Shown here: in pieces, positions 33,371 through 42,486 of the stretch
Numbering within the stretch: the first letter of the stretch is position 1
How the letters are laid out: the number at the start of each line of letters is the position of its first letter
Notes under the pieces: generated by a model
Databases searched by the model: none
What the model saw: the letters and a program-made list of their open reading frames with translations, nothing else
Told to the model about the DNA's origin: nothing
Source of the DNA: CAVQBP01 sp964448105
GTDB taxonomy: Bacteria; Bacteroidota; Ignavibacteria; Ignavibacteriales; Ignavibacteriaceae
Length of the DNA stretch: 43,386 nt
Direction of reading: 5' to 3'
NCBI GenBank assembly: GCA_964448105.1
Contig: CAYUVK010000036.1
Location: 1-43,386, forward strand
Position numbers and translations under genes: made by a program

Positions 33371-33498
33371 ATGTGCGGGGCTGACTAAAAAGTCGAAATT
33401 GATGAATAAATAATTAATTTTTTGTATTTAAATATTTCTATATTCAGTTTAACTAATATTTATTCCGTAAAAATTACTTTTTGGACAGCCCCGCACAT
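33371..33498. mobile_element. MITE-like element with 23-bp terminal inverted repeats
   Basis: ATGTGCGGGGCTG at 33371-33383 is perfectly inverted at 33486-33498. The match continues to 23 bases with two mismatches (through AAAAAGT; arms 33371-33393 and 33476-33498). About 82 AT-rich bases without an ORF lie between. A G+C-rich end in such AT-rich surroundings, plus the short non-coding body, fits a miniature inverted-repeat element driven by a transposase elsewhere. The transposase family was not determined and no target duplication is clear. Its right end abuts the dut leader. Confidence 0.6.
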
Positions 33499-33515
33499 TG
33501 GAACAAAATAGAATT

Positions 33516-33971
33516 ATGTCCGAAATTGAAATTAAAATAAAAAGACTAGATAAAAAATTTTATGATGTTCCTCTTCCTACATATTCAACCAAAGGAAGCG
33601 CAGGAATGGATATTAGAGCAGCAGTTGATAAGGGAATCATTTTAAAAAAAGGGAAGATAGATTTAATTCCTACTAATTTATCCGTGGAAATTCCTGAAGG
33701 ATATGAAATACAGGTCCGTCCGAGAAGCGGATTAGCTTTGAAACATGGGATTGGAATTTTAAATTCACCTGGAACAATCGATTCTGATTATCGCGGAGAG
33801 ATAAAAATAATAATGATGAATTTTAGTAATGAAGATTTTGCAATTAAACGTGGAGATAGAATTGCTCAACTAGTTGTATCAAAAGTCTATTCAGCTAAAC
33901 TAAATGAAACTGATGATTTAAATGACAGCCATCGGGGTGAAGGTGGTTTCGGACATACAGGGAAGGAATGA
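33516..33971 (+). CDS. dut: dUTP diphosphatase
   Basis: Trimeric dUTPase, 151 residues, which hydrolyses dUTP to dUMP and diphosphate and keeps uracil out of DNA. All five motifs appear in order: 'GSAGMDIRAA', 'VRPRSGLALKHGIGIL' with the Arg-Ser pair, 'NSPGTIDSDYRGEIKI', 'RGDRIAQLV', and the C-terminal flexible 'RGEGGFGHTGK'. The ATG at 33516 is chosen over an upstream TTG (33498) that lies in the right end of the inverted-repeat element. Only a weak GGA precedes it. The element insertion may have replaced the native upstream region. Confidence 0.95.
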   Translation: MSEIEIKIKRLDKKFYDVPLPTYSTKGSAGMDIRAAVDKGIILKKGKIDLIPTNLSVEIPEGYEIQVRPRSGLALKHGIGILNSPGTIDSDYRGEIKIIMMNFSNEDFAIKRGDRIAQLVVSKVYSAKLNETDDLNDSHRGEGGFGHTGKE

Positions 33972-34339
33972 ATTTCAAATTTTGCACGCCGAAGCTTTTG
34001 CGAAGGCGGAGATTTTGAGTTTAAAAGAATTTTTGGGAAAGTGATGAAATACTGAGTTAATTAAAATTTCCTCTGTTTCCTCTGTGGATTTTCTGATTTC
34101 TCTGTGGTACAAAAACGATTTAATTTATTAATCCTTATATTTAATTTTGTTTTAACTTACCTTCCTTTTTTTCTCATTTAGTTTTAAAAAAATTTTTCTT
34201 TCCTATAAACATTCTCAAAAATTTTTTGTAACTTTGATTCCAGCTTAAGCGTTACACTTTTCTAAAAAATTAATTTGATGATTATATTTTTTGATTGTAC
34301 CTGCTTATATGCAGGGATGATTAATTAGGGACTGAGTTT
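33972..34339. repeat. Intergenic region before dnaE with dispersed-type short repeats
   Basis: No ORF is supported. It holds a G+C-rich imperfect palindrome, CGCC (33987-33990) with GGCG (34005-34008) around GAAGCTTTTGCGAA. There are two tandem TTCCTCTGT nonamers (34068-34085) plus CTCTGTGG at 34080-34087 and 34100-34107. Such motifs look like copies of dispersed repeats. Closer to dnaE, CCTGC (34300-34304) and GCAGG (34311-34315) form a small hairpin, and TTAGGGACTGAG (from 34326) gives the ribosome binding site for the ATG at 34340. Confidence 0.5.
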
Positions 34340-37300
34340 ATGTCGGATTTCATTCACCTTCACAATCACACCCATTACAGTCTTCAAGACGGCGCCTGCA
34401 CTGTAGATGGCTTAATTGCTGCAGCTAAAAAAAATGATATGCATGCTGTTGCCTTAACAGATCACGGAGTTATGTACGGCATTGCTGAATTTTATAAGAA
34501 GGCGAAAAAGGAAGGTATAAAACCGATAATCGGAATGGAAGCTTACATTGTTGTAGATGGCAGCAGGTATGATAGAGGAACAAATACAAATAACGGTAAC
34601 CAATCTAATGGACATCCAAGCGGTAGGAAAAAAAGTAAGCATTATAATCATTTACTTCTTCTTGCTAAAAATAAAGAAGGATACAAAAACCTTTCAAAAC
34701 TTTCTACTCTCGGCCATACTGAAGGATTTTATTATAAACCGCGAATCGATCTTGAACTTTTAAGAAAATATCATGAAGGTTTAATCTGTACATCAGCATG
34801 TGTCAGCGGCATTGTTTCAGCACATCTTGTAAATAATAATTATGAAAAAGCAAAAAGTGTAGCAAAAATTTTTAAAGAAATCTTTGAAGATGATTTCTAT
34901 CTTGAGATTCAAGATCATAATATGGAAAATGATAAAATAATTCTTGAAGGAGTGCCAAAGCTTTCGAGAGAATTAGGAATAAAGTTAGTTGCTACAAATG
35001 ATACTCATTATATTGAACCGGATCATGCAATTGCACACAATATTTTATTACTGCTTTCCGATAAAAATGGTGCTGATTATAAAGATTTAAGATATGGAAC
35101 CGACCAGATCTATTTTAAATCTTCAAAAGAAATGATTAAGCTTTTTAAAAATTATAAAGGTGCAATAGAACACACATTAGAGATTGAAGAAAAGTGTGAT
35201 GTAAATTTAGACTTTGAAGGTCATTACTATCCGCAGTTCCCAATCCCAGGGGATTCTCCAGCTAAAAATCTTGATGAATATTTCGAATTGCTTGCAAGAG
35301 AAGGACTTAAAAATCGAATTCCTGAAATTACCCCGGAAATTCAAGATCGTTTTGATTTTGAAATTGATACAATAAAAAAAATGGGCTTCTCAGGTTATTT
35401 TTTGATTGTCCAGGATTTTATTAATTCATCTAAGAAAATGAATATACCTGTTGGACCGGGCAGGGGAAGTGTAGCTGGAAGTCTTGTTGCTTATACTTTG
35501 GGAATAACAAATATAAATCCGCTTAAATATAATCTTTTGTTTGAACGTTTCCTGAATCCTGCAAGAAAATCCATGCCTGATATTGATGTTGATTTTGCTG
35601 ATGACAAAAGAGGCGAAGTTATTGATTACGTCCGGAAAAAATATGGTAATAATTGTGTTAGTCAAATAATTACATTCAACAGACTTTCTTCCAAAGCAGT
35701 AATAAGGGATGTTGCACGGGTTTTAAAAGTTCCCATTCCTACTGTTAACAAAATTACAAAATTCATCCCTTCAAAATTTGGGAAAGTATTCAGTATAGAA
35801 CAGGCGCTGAATGAAGTTCCCGAATTAAAGTGGGTAAAAGATTCGCAGGAAGATGATATAAAGAATCTGATTAAATATGCAAAAGTTCTGGAAGGGATGA
35901 ACAGAAATGCTTCGAAGCATGCTGCAGGTGTTGTAATTACACCGGAAGATGTTAGTAATTATGTCCCTCTGGCAAATGCTGTTTCACAAACCGATATTGT
36001 TACTCAATTTAATATGAAAGAGATTGAGAATGCCGGTTTATTGAAAATGGATTTCCTCGGTTTAAGAACTTTAACTATAATACGTGATGCGCTTGAGTTA
36101 ATAAAGAAAAATCACGGGAGTGAAATTGATATAGATAACATTCCTCTGGATGATGAGAAAACTCTCCAGCTTTTCTCAAGAGGGCAAACAACCGGAGTGT
36201 TCCAGTTTGAATCTGCCCCGATGAGAGAATATTTAAAAAAGTTAAAACCAACTTCTTTAAGTGACCTTTCTGCGATGAATGCTCTCTATCGTCCGGGTCC
36301 AATGGAATTTATTGATGATTTTATTGATAGAAAATTCGGTATTAAAGAAGTTGTTTACTTACATCCAGTTCTGGAACCTATCCTAAAAGAAACTTATGGG
36401 ATTATTGTTTATCAGGAACAGGTAATTCAAATTGCAAATAAAGTTGGCGGTATGAGTCTTGCCGAAGCTGATATTTTAAGAAGGGCTATGGGGAAAAAAG
36501 ATCTCGCTGCCATGAAAGAACAGAAAACAAAGTTTATTGATGGTGCTTTTAAAAACGGGATTTCAAAAAAAATTGCCGAAGAAATCTTTGAAGCTATTGA
36601 TAAATTTGCAAATTACGGTTTTAATAAAAGTCATTCTGTTGCTTATAGTTATGTTGCTTATCAAACTGCTTACTTAAAAGCTCATTATACTCCGGAATTT
36701 CTTGCAGCAAACCTTAAGAATGAATTTGGAAATGCAAGTAAAGTAACCAATTTCCTGGAAGATTGCAGAAAACTAAAAATACCTGTTCTTCCTCCTGATA
36801 TAAATTCTCCTGCAGTTTATTTTGATGTGGAAGATGGAAAAATAAGATTTGGAATGTCGGCAATAAAAAATGTCGGTATTCCTGCCGTGGAAGAGATGAT
36901 TAAATGCAGACAAAACCTTGGAAGAAATTTCACCGGGATTTTTGATTTTTGTTCTAATGTTGATACAAGAATTGTTAATAAAAGAGGATTGGAAGGATTG
37001 GTTTTAGCCGGTGCTTTTGATTCTATTGAGAAAAATCGCGCTAAATTATTTAATAGCATTGAATCTGCTTTAGAGTTTGGACATAAAGTGCAAAATTCAA
37101 AATTATTTGCTGAAAATAGTCTGTTTGGTGGTATGGAAGAAGAGGTAAAGATTCAGGAACCTGAACTTCCAGATGTTGAACCGTGGTCTCAAAAAGAACA
37201 GCTAGCTAAGGAACGCCAGGTAATTGGATTTTATATCTCGGAGCATCCATTAAGAAAATATGAAGTTGAATATAAATCTTTTGCTACAATTCACTTTGGC

Positions 37301-37828
37301 GAAACTGAAAAATTGGAAAGCATGGATGTAGTTCGTGGATGCGGCGTAATTACAGATTTGAAAACAAAAATTGATAAGTCCAACCGAACTATGGCTTTCT
37401 TTACTATTGACGATTTTTCCGGTTCCTGTGAAGCTTTAATGTTTTCGAAATCTTACGAAGAATACGGCAAATACATTAAAGAGGAAGAATGTGTGTTTAT
37501 TGTTGGAAAACCTGAAAGCAGCGGTGATGCAATTAAAATTCATATTGATAAGGTAATTCCTCTTGAAGAAGCAAGAGAAAAATTTACTGAAAGTATAAAT
37601 ATTAATATCGATAAAAAAAGAAATAACCTTGAAAATATTACCGAATTAAAGCCCATTCTTCAAAAACATAAAGGAAATACCCCTCTTTATTTCCATTTGT
37701 TCAGCAATGGATCAAAGCCCAAAAAATTTCTTGCCAAAGATTACAGGATAAAACTTTCGGATGATTTTATAAATTCCGTGATTAATATTCTAGGTGAAGA
37801 TTCTTTGTTTTTTTACAGCAAAAAATGA
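34340..37828 (+). CDS. dnaE: DNA polymerase III subunit alpha
   Basis: Replicative DNA polymerase catalytic subunit, 1162 residues, a normal length for DnaE1. The N-terminal PHP domain starts 'FIHLHNHTHYSLQDGACTV' (4-22) and includes 'AVALTDHGVMYG' and 'LVATNDTHYI'. An Asn/Gly-rich insert (about 76-96) precedes 'HYNHLLLLAKNKEGY'. The palm holds 'GPGRGSVAGSLVAYTLGI' and 'PDIDVDFADDKRG' with catalytic Asp at 414-418 (D-I-D-V-D). Later motifs are 'ALYRPGPMEFI', 'GIIVYQEQVIQIA', 'RRAMGKKD', 'FNKSHSVAYSYVAYQTAYLKAH', split here, a helix-hairpin-helix region and a C-terminal OB domain ('MDVVRGCGVITDLKTKI'). The TTAGGGACTGAG leader supplies the ribosome binding site. Confidence 0.97.
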   Translation: MSDFIHLHNHTHYSLQDGACTVDGLIAAAKKNDMHAVALTDHGVMYGIAEFYKKAKKEGIKPIIGMEAYIVVDGSRYDRGTNTNNGNQSNGHPSGRKKSKHYNHLLLLAKNKEGYKNLSKLSTLGHTEGFYYKPRIDLELLRKYHEGLICTSACVSGIVSAHLVNNNYEKAKSVAKIFKEIFEDDFYLEIQDHNMENDKIILEGVPKLSRELGIKLVATNDTHYIEPDHAIAHNILLLLSDKNGADYKDLRYGTDQIYFKSSKEMIKLFKNYKGAIEHTLEIEEKCDVNLDFEGHYYPQFPIPGDSPAKNLDEYFELLAREGLKNRIPEITPEIQDRFDFEIDTIKKMGFSGYFLIVQDFINSSKKMNIPVGPGRGSVAGSLVAYTLGITNINPLKYNLLFERFLNPARKSMPDIDVDFADDKRGEVIDYVRKKYGNNCVSQIITFNRLSSKAVIRDVARVLKVPIPTVNKITKFIPSKFGKVFSIEQALNEVPELKWVKDSQEDDIKNLIKYAKVLEGMNRNASKHAAGVVITPEDVSNYVPLANAVSQTDIVTQFNMKEIENAGLLKMDFLGLRTLTIIRDALELIKKNHGSEIDIDNIPLDDEKTLQLFSRGQTTGVFQFESAPMREYLKKLKPTSLSDLSAMNALYRPGPMEFIDDFIDRKFGIKEVVYLHPVLEPILKETYGIIVYQEQVIQIANKVGGMSLAEADILRRAMGKKDLAAMKEQKTKFIDGAFKNGISKKIAEEIFEAIDKFANYGFNKSHSVAYSYVAYQTAYLKAHYTPEFLAANLKNEFGNASKVTNFLEDCRKLKIPVLPPDINSPAVYFDVEDGKIRFGMSAIKNVGIPAVEEMIKCRQNLGRNFTGIFDFCSNVDTRIVNKRGLEGLVLAGAFDSIEKNRAKLFNSIESALEFGHKVQNSKLFAENSLFGGMEEEVKIQEPELPDVEPWSQKEQLAKERQVIGFYISEHPLRKYEVEYKSFATIHFGETEKLESMDVVRGCGVITDLKTKIDKSNRTMAFFTIDDFSGSCEALMFSKSYEEYGKYIKEEECVFIVGKPESSGDAIKIHIDKVIPLEEAREKFTESININIDKKRNNLENITELKPILQKHKGNTPLYFHLFSNGSKPKKFLAKDYRIKLSDDFINSVINILGEDSLFFYSKK

Positions 37829-37948
37829 TTTAGAAGAAAATTACTCTCAAACTCCTTTCTGAATTAAATATGATAGTTGTATAAAATGCACCATTTTTGT
37901 ATTATTTAAGTCCAAAAAAATAAAATTTACAGAGGGTATTTGGTATAA

Positions 37949-38782
37949 ATGGATCAAAATAATAATAGAGATTATTGGGCTTTAATTTTGGGGGCGTCAT
38001 CGGGATTTGGCGAAGCTACTGCAAAAAAATTAGCTGAAGATGGATTTAATATTATTGGAGTTCATCTCGATCGTCAAGCTACTATGCCTAATGTAAAAAG
38101 AATAATTGATTATATTCATTCCGTAGGTGTTAAAAGTTTGTTCTACAACGCTAATGCTGCAGACGAAAAAAAACGGGAAGAAATAATCTCCGATATAAAA
38201 TCGAAGTCCGATGATCGGCCTATAATTAAAGTACTTATGCACTCCCTGGCATTTGGTTCATTAAAACCCTTTGTATCAAATGAGAATGAACAGGCAATTA
38301 CAAAATCTCAAATGGAAATGACTTTAGATGTAATGGCTCATTCTTTAGTTTATTGGGTGCAAGAGCTAGTTAAAAATAATCTTTTTGCAAGTAAAGGCAG
38401 AATATTTGCAATGACAAGCTCCGGCGGACATACTGTAATTCCACAATATGGAGCAGTATCAGCAGCTAAAGCCGCACTTGAATCTCATGTTAGGCAACTC
38501 GCTTCCGAACTTGGTTATCTTAATATTTCTGTAAACTCTATTATGGCAGGTGTTACAGACACTCCCGCTTTAAGAAAAATTCCCGGCAATATTCCTATGG
38601 TAAATGTTGCAAAAAGAAAAAATCCAAATAACCGCTTAACTACTACAGAAGATGTTGCTAAAGTAATTTCTCTCTTGTGTAAAGAGGGAGGTGAATGGAT
38701 ATCCGGTGGAATAATACATGCAGATGGAGGCGAGGATGTTGTTAATTTTGTCGGGCAAGGGGATATTTCAATTAAAGTTTAA
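37949..38782 (+). CDS. SDR protein, probable enoyl-ACP reductase (FabL-like)
   Basis: A 277-residue short-chain dehydrogenase. 'LILGASSGFGEATAKKLAE' (about 12-30) binds the dinucleotide. 'MHSLAFGSLKPF' sits where classical SDRs have NNAG. The active site reads Y167-x6-K174 ('YGAVSAAKAALESHVRQLA'), the spacing of enoyl-ACP reductases FabI/FabL and not the Y-x3-K of ordinary SDRs. 'VNSIMAGVTDTPALRKIPGN' and 'GGIIHADGGE' complete the pattern and are closest to FabL. It would catalyse the last reduction of the fatty acid cycle, matching accA upstream. Whether it is the main reductase cannot be told. It ends 22 bases before trxA. Confidence 0.8.
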   Translation: MDQNNNRDYWALILGASSGFGEATAKKLAEDGFNIIGVHLDRQATMPNVKRIIDYIHSVGVKSLFYNANAADEKKREEIISDIKSKSDDRPIIKVLMHSLAFGSLKPFVSNENEQAITKSQMEMTLDVMAHSLVYWVQELVKNNLFASKGRIFAMTSSGGHTVIPQYGAVSAAKAALESHVRQLASELGYLNISVNSIMAGVTDTPALRKIPGNIPMVNVAKRKNPNNRLTTTEDVAKVISLLCKEGGEWISGGIIHADGGEDVVNFVGQGDISIKV

Positions 38783-38804
38783 TAAAAAAATAATAAGGAA
38801 AAAA

Positions 38805-39125
38805 ATGAAACCTATTACTATTACTGATGATAATTTTGAAACAGAAGTTATAAAATCTGAAAACCCGGTGTTAATTGATTTTTGGGCTGCATGGTGTGGT
38901 CCTTGCCGTATAATTGCTCCTATTGTTGAAGAGCTTGCTGCTGAATATTCCGGTAAAGCTAAAATTGGAAAGCTAGATGTGGATGATAACCAGCAAACCG
39001 CTATTAAATACGGGGTAAGAAGCATTCCTACATTATTAATATTTAAAAATGGGGAATTGAAAGAGACTATAATTGGAGCTGTTCCAAAAGTTCAAATAGT
39101 TCAAAAATTAAATTCTGTTGTTTAA
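38805..39125 (+). CDS. trxA: Thioredoxin
   Basis: A 106-residue thioredoxin. 'VLIDFWAAWCGPCRIIAPIVEELAAEY' includes the redox motif W30-C31-G-P-C34 (the motif 'WAAWCGPCR' is at 27-35). 'KIGKLDVDDNQQTAIKYGVRSIPTLLIF' carries the cis-Pro (I-P-T), and the C-terminal helix follows. The start at 38805 is chosen because AAGG lies 6 bases upstream and it gives the normal thioredoxin start 'MKPITITDDNFE'. The frame is open further upstream but that part overlaps the SDR gene and has no match. General disulfide reductant of the cytoplasm. Probably co-transcribed with the SDR gene. Confidence 0.97.
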   Translation: MKPITITDDNFETEVIKSENPVLIDFWAAWCGPCRIIAPIVEELAAEYSGKAKIGKLDVDDNQQTAIKYGVRSIPTLLIFKNGELKETIIGAVPKVQIVQKLNSVV

Positions 39126-39181
39126 TGAAATTTTTTAATTGTTCCGGGTCAAAAAACCACTAAAATTAAAAGGGAGAATCC

Positions 39182-40765
39182 ATGAAAAAAATTATTATAA
39201 CAGATTCGGTAGATAAAAAATGTGTATCTATTCTGGAGTCTGCTGGTCATCAGGTAACATATAACCCTGGAATGCCTAAAGAAGAAATAAAAAAAGTTAT
39301 TAATGGATATAATGCACTTGTGGTTCGAAGTGCAACCAAGGTTACTGCAGATATAATTGCTCTAATGGATAACATGGAAGTGATTGGCAGAGCAGGAACC
39401 GGTGTAGATAATATTGATGTTGCGGCAGCCACCAGGAAAGGTATTATGGTGATGAATACTCCTGGCGGTAATACTGTTTCAGCAGCTGAACATACAATGG
39501 CACTTATGTTAACAATGTGTCGTAATACTGCACAGGCGAATCAATCATTAAGGTCAGGTAAATGGGATAGAAAAAGTTTTCAGGGAACCGAACTCCAGGG
39601 GAAGGTGCTTGGAGTAATTGGTTTGGGAAAAATAGGAAGAGAAGTCGCAATAAGGTCAAAAGCATTTGAAATGAATGTGATAGGTTATGATCCTGTACTT
39701 TCCGATGATGTGGCTGCAAAACTAGGAATTAAGATGGTTAAGTTAGATGAAATTTTTGAGCAGTCGGATATCATTACTGTTCATGTACCTAAGTCTGATG
39801 AAACAAAGGATTTAATTTCAGAGAGAACTCTTGCCAAATGTAAAAAAGGGGTTAAAATTATAAACTGTGCAAGAGGCGGAATTGTAAACGAATCGGATTT
39901 GGTTAAAGCAGTAAATGAGGGTAAAGTTTCTGCTGCCGCTTTAGATGTTTATTCAAGTGAACCGCCGGATTTTTCAAGTGATTTAATCCAGCATCCTAAA
40001 ATAGTTACAACCCCTCACCTCGGTGCATCAACTGAAGAAGCCCAGGAAAAAGTGGCTATACAAATTGCAGAACAAATGGTTGATATGTTTAATGATAATC
40101 CGGTTAGAGGTGCAGTTAATGCTTCGGCTTTTGGTTCAACCGTAAGCAAAGATATTCAACCTTATATTAAACTCGGAGAAAATCTTGGGGTTTTGCATGC
40201 TCAATTAATTCAGGGGCAGCTTAAAAAAATCGATATCAATTACAGCGGACAATTACTCCATTCTTCAACAAGCCTTCTTTCTACTGCTGTATTAAAAGGT
40301 TTCTTATCAAAAATGATGACAGAAGGAGTAAATTTAATTAATGCACCTTTGCTTGCCAAAGAGATGGGGATAATCATCAATGAAACCAAGTCCGGTGCTA
40401 ACTCTTCATATACAAACCTAATGACGGTTGAATTTACATCTGATAAAGAGAAGAGATCTTTTGCAGGAACAGTTTTTGGGAATAATGAAATTAGAGTTGT
40501 AAATATTGATAATTATTTGCTTGAACTTAACCCGGAAGGGAATATGATTTTCTATTCCAATATTGATAGGCCCGGTATACTTGCTACTGTAAGTAAAATT
40601 CTTGCAGAAGGAAATATTAATATAGCAGGTTTATCCCTTGGAAGAAACGAAATGGGTAAAGAAGCTCTAACTGTAATAAATGTTGATAGTGAAATAGATA
40701 AGAAATCTATTGATGCTATTTCAGCTATCAGCGGGGTTCATAAAGTTTTTGCTGTAAAAATTTAG
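39182..40765 (+). CDS. serA: D-3-phosphoglycerate dehydrogenase
   Basis: First enzyme of serine synthesis, 527 residues: the long form with an intervening domain and a C-terminal ACT domain (about 455-527, 'RPGILATVSKILAEGNINIAGL'). The N-terminal part has 'GRAGTGVDNIDVAAATRKGI' and the NAD site 'VLGVIGLGKIGREVAIRSKA'. 'NCARGGIVNESDLVKAVNEG' carries the substrate Arg, and 'TTPHLGASTEEAQE' has the catalytic His. The ACT domain suggests serine feedback. AAAAGGGAGAATCC before the ATG is a strong ribosome binding site; its GGGAGAA (39172-39178) can pair with seven bases of the UUCUCCC loop of the small RNA at 7312-7391, which may be chance. Confidence 0.96.
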   Translation: MKKIIITDSVDKKCVSILESAGHQVTYNPGMPKEEIKKVINGYNALVVRSATKVTADIIALMDNMEVIGRAGTGVDNIDVAAATRKGIMVMNTPGGNTVSAAEHTMALMLTMCRNTAQANQSLRSGKWDRKSFQGTELQGKVLGVIGLGKIGREVAIRSKAFEMNVIGYDPVLSDDVAAKLGIKMVKLDEIFEQSDIITVHVPKSDETKDLISERTLAKCKKGVKIINCARGGIVNESDLVKAVNEGKVSAAALDVYSSEPPDFSSDLIQHPKIVTTPHLGASTEEAQEKVAIQIAEQMVDMFNDNPVRGAVNASAFGSTVSKDIQPYIKLGENLGVLHAQLIQGQLKKIDINYSGQLLHSSTSLLSTAVLKGFLSKMMTEGVNLINAPLLAKEMGIIINETKSGANSSYTNLMTVEFTSDKEKRSFAGTVFGNNEIRVVNIDNYLLELNPEGNMIFYSNIDRPGILATVSKILAEGNINIAGLSLGRNEMGKEALTVINVDSEIDKKSIDAISAISGVHKVFAVKI

Positions 40766-41011
40766 ATTGCAGTAGGAATCATTAAAATAATATAAATAAT
40801 TACTTTCGATATTTGGGGTAATAAAGTTATTTTAAATGAATTTTAGACTTGAATTAATTTGATAATTATATTCTTTTAATAGATATAATATTTATTGAGT
40901 GTTGTATTTTTTTAAGATTAAGATTAATTCAAAATGGTACTTTCTTAATTGTATTAATTGAACAAAATAAAAAAAACTCCTAATTTTTATTTATTATTCA
41001 GGCTATTTAAA

Positions 41012-42385
41012 ATGAAAAAATTTTTTATACTAAGTTTGGTCTTTTTTATTGTCCCCAATTTGTTCGGGCAAGATAGATCAAATTTTGGCTTTGATTTTGA
41101 TTATGCACAATTTGGTTACGATTCCACTTCAAACTATATTGAATTCTATTACTCTTTTAATCAAAGTGATTTAACATTAAATACTAACGATTCTTCAACT
41201 TATGTGCAGGCGAATTTAAAATTATCTATTCAAGATACTGTATCTGGCAATAAACTCGTGGACAAAGAATGGAAAGTAATTAATGATATTAAAGATACAT
41301 CTGCAATTGACAAAAGCTTGGTGGGAGTGCTCGGTTTTGTTATTCCGGAGGGAACTTACAAAATAATTGCTGAAGGAAGTGATGTAATTAATAAAGAGAA
41401 CAAAAAATCTATAGCAGATTACTTTAAAGTTCTTCCATTATGGAAAGATAAAACTGCTGTTAGCGGAATTCAGTTTGCTACAAGAATAATCCAGGACAGC
41501 CCTAATAAAAATTCAGTTTTTTATAAAAATACATACGAAATTATTCCTTCAACAATTAATATTTTTGGTGAAAATCAGCCTGTCCTATTTTATTACTTGG
41601 AATTATATAATTTAAAAAATCTTCCCGACGGAAATATAAAATTACAAAGTATTGTAAGTAATAACAGGGGAGAACTAATGAGTAATAAATCTAAAGTTAT
41701 TTCAAATACTTTAAACTCCAGGGTTGAAGTAGGTACCGTAGTCGTAAATAAATACCCTTCCGGTGTATATACTTTTATTGAAGCGTTGCTGGATAGCGTT
41801 GCCAATATTAAAATTACTTCATCAAAAAGATTTTATGTATATAATCCGTCAGTTGCGCAGCCTGATACTATTTATGACAGCAATACATCTTCATTAGGTA
41901 GCGAATTTAGTGTAATGTCGGAAGATGAATTGGATAAAATTTTCCAGGAGTCAAAGTATATTGCTTCATCTAATGAGGTTAATCAATATGAAGGTTTAGA
42001 AACTCTGGATGGCAAGAGAAAATTTTTATATGACTTTTGGAAAAGCAGGGATCCCAAACCGTCAACAGCAATAAATGAGGCATACCAGGATTATATGAAC
42101 CGGGTTCAATTATGTAACGAGAGATACAGCAATATGGGAAGAGAGGGGTGGAAAACCGATAGAGGGAGAGTCTATTTAACATATGGCGAACCAAGTGAAA
42201 TTGAACGGTATCCTAACCAGCAAAATACTAAGCCTTACGAAATATGGCATTATAATGAATTGCAGGGGGGTGTTATATTTGTCTTTGCAGATTTAACAGG
42301 GTTCTCTCAATACATGCTGGTGAATTCTACCATGAGAGGAGAATTGCGGGATGATAATTGGATGAGCAGGATTACAACTAATTAA
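41012..42385 (+). CDS. GWxTD domain-containing exported protein
   Basis: A 457-residue protein from the ATG at 41012, which gives a clear signal peptide (MKKFFILSLVFFIVPNLFGQ) with AGG 9 bases upstream. A longer TTG-start frame (40958) only adds an N-terminal extension before the signal. The middle is beta-rich and of unknown fold. The C-terminal GWxTD domain is recognisable from 'GREGWKTDRGRVYLTYGEPSEI' (GWKTD at 379-383, shown here in parts), 'YPNQQNTKPYEIWHYNEL' and 'FVFADLTGFSQY'. GWxTD proteins are common in Chlorobi, Ignavibacteria and Acidobacteria. Their role is unknown, with an envelope location likely. An acyltransferase gene for lipid A follows after 101 bases. Confidence 0.9.
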   Translation: MKKFFILSLVFFIVPNLFGQDRSNFGFDFDYAQFGYDSTSNYIEFYYSFNQSDLTLNTNDSSTYVQANLKLSIQDTVSGNKLVDKEWKVINDIKDTSAIDKSLVGVLGFVIPEGTYKIIAEGSDVINKENKKSIADYFKVLPLWKDKTAVSGIQFATRIIQDSPNKNSVFYKNTYEIIPSTINIFGENQPVLFYYLELYNLKNLPDGNIKLQSIVSNNRGELMSNKSKVISNTLNSRVEVGTVVVNKYPSGVYTFIEALLDSVANIKITSSKRFYVYNPSVAQPDTIYDSNTSSLGSEFSVMSEDELDKIFQESKYIASSNEVNQYEGLETLDGKRKFLYDFWKSRDPKPSTAINEAYQDYMNRVQLCNERYSNMGREGWKTDRGRVYLTYGEPSEIERYPNQQNTKPYEIWHYNELQGGVIFVFADLTGFSQYMLVNSTMRGELRDDNWMSRITTN

Positions 42386-42486
42386 CATTTCCGTATTTAA
42401 CCCAATATAGATACTATTATTGTAATTCTGTATTATTTCTTCATTCAAATAGTTAATTTTATAAGGTTAATTTGATCTGGGTATGA

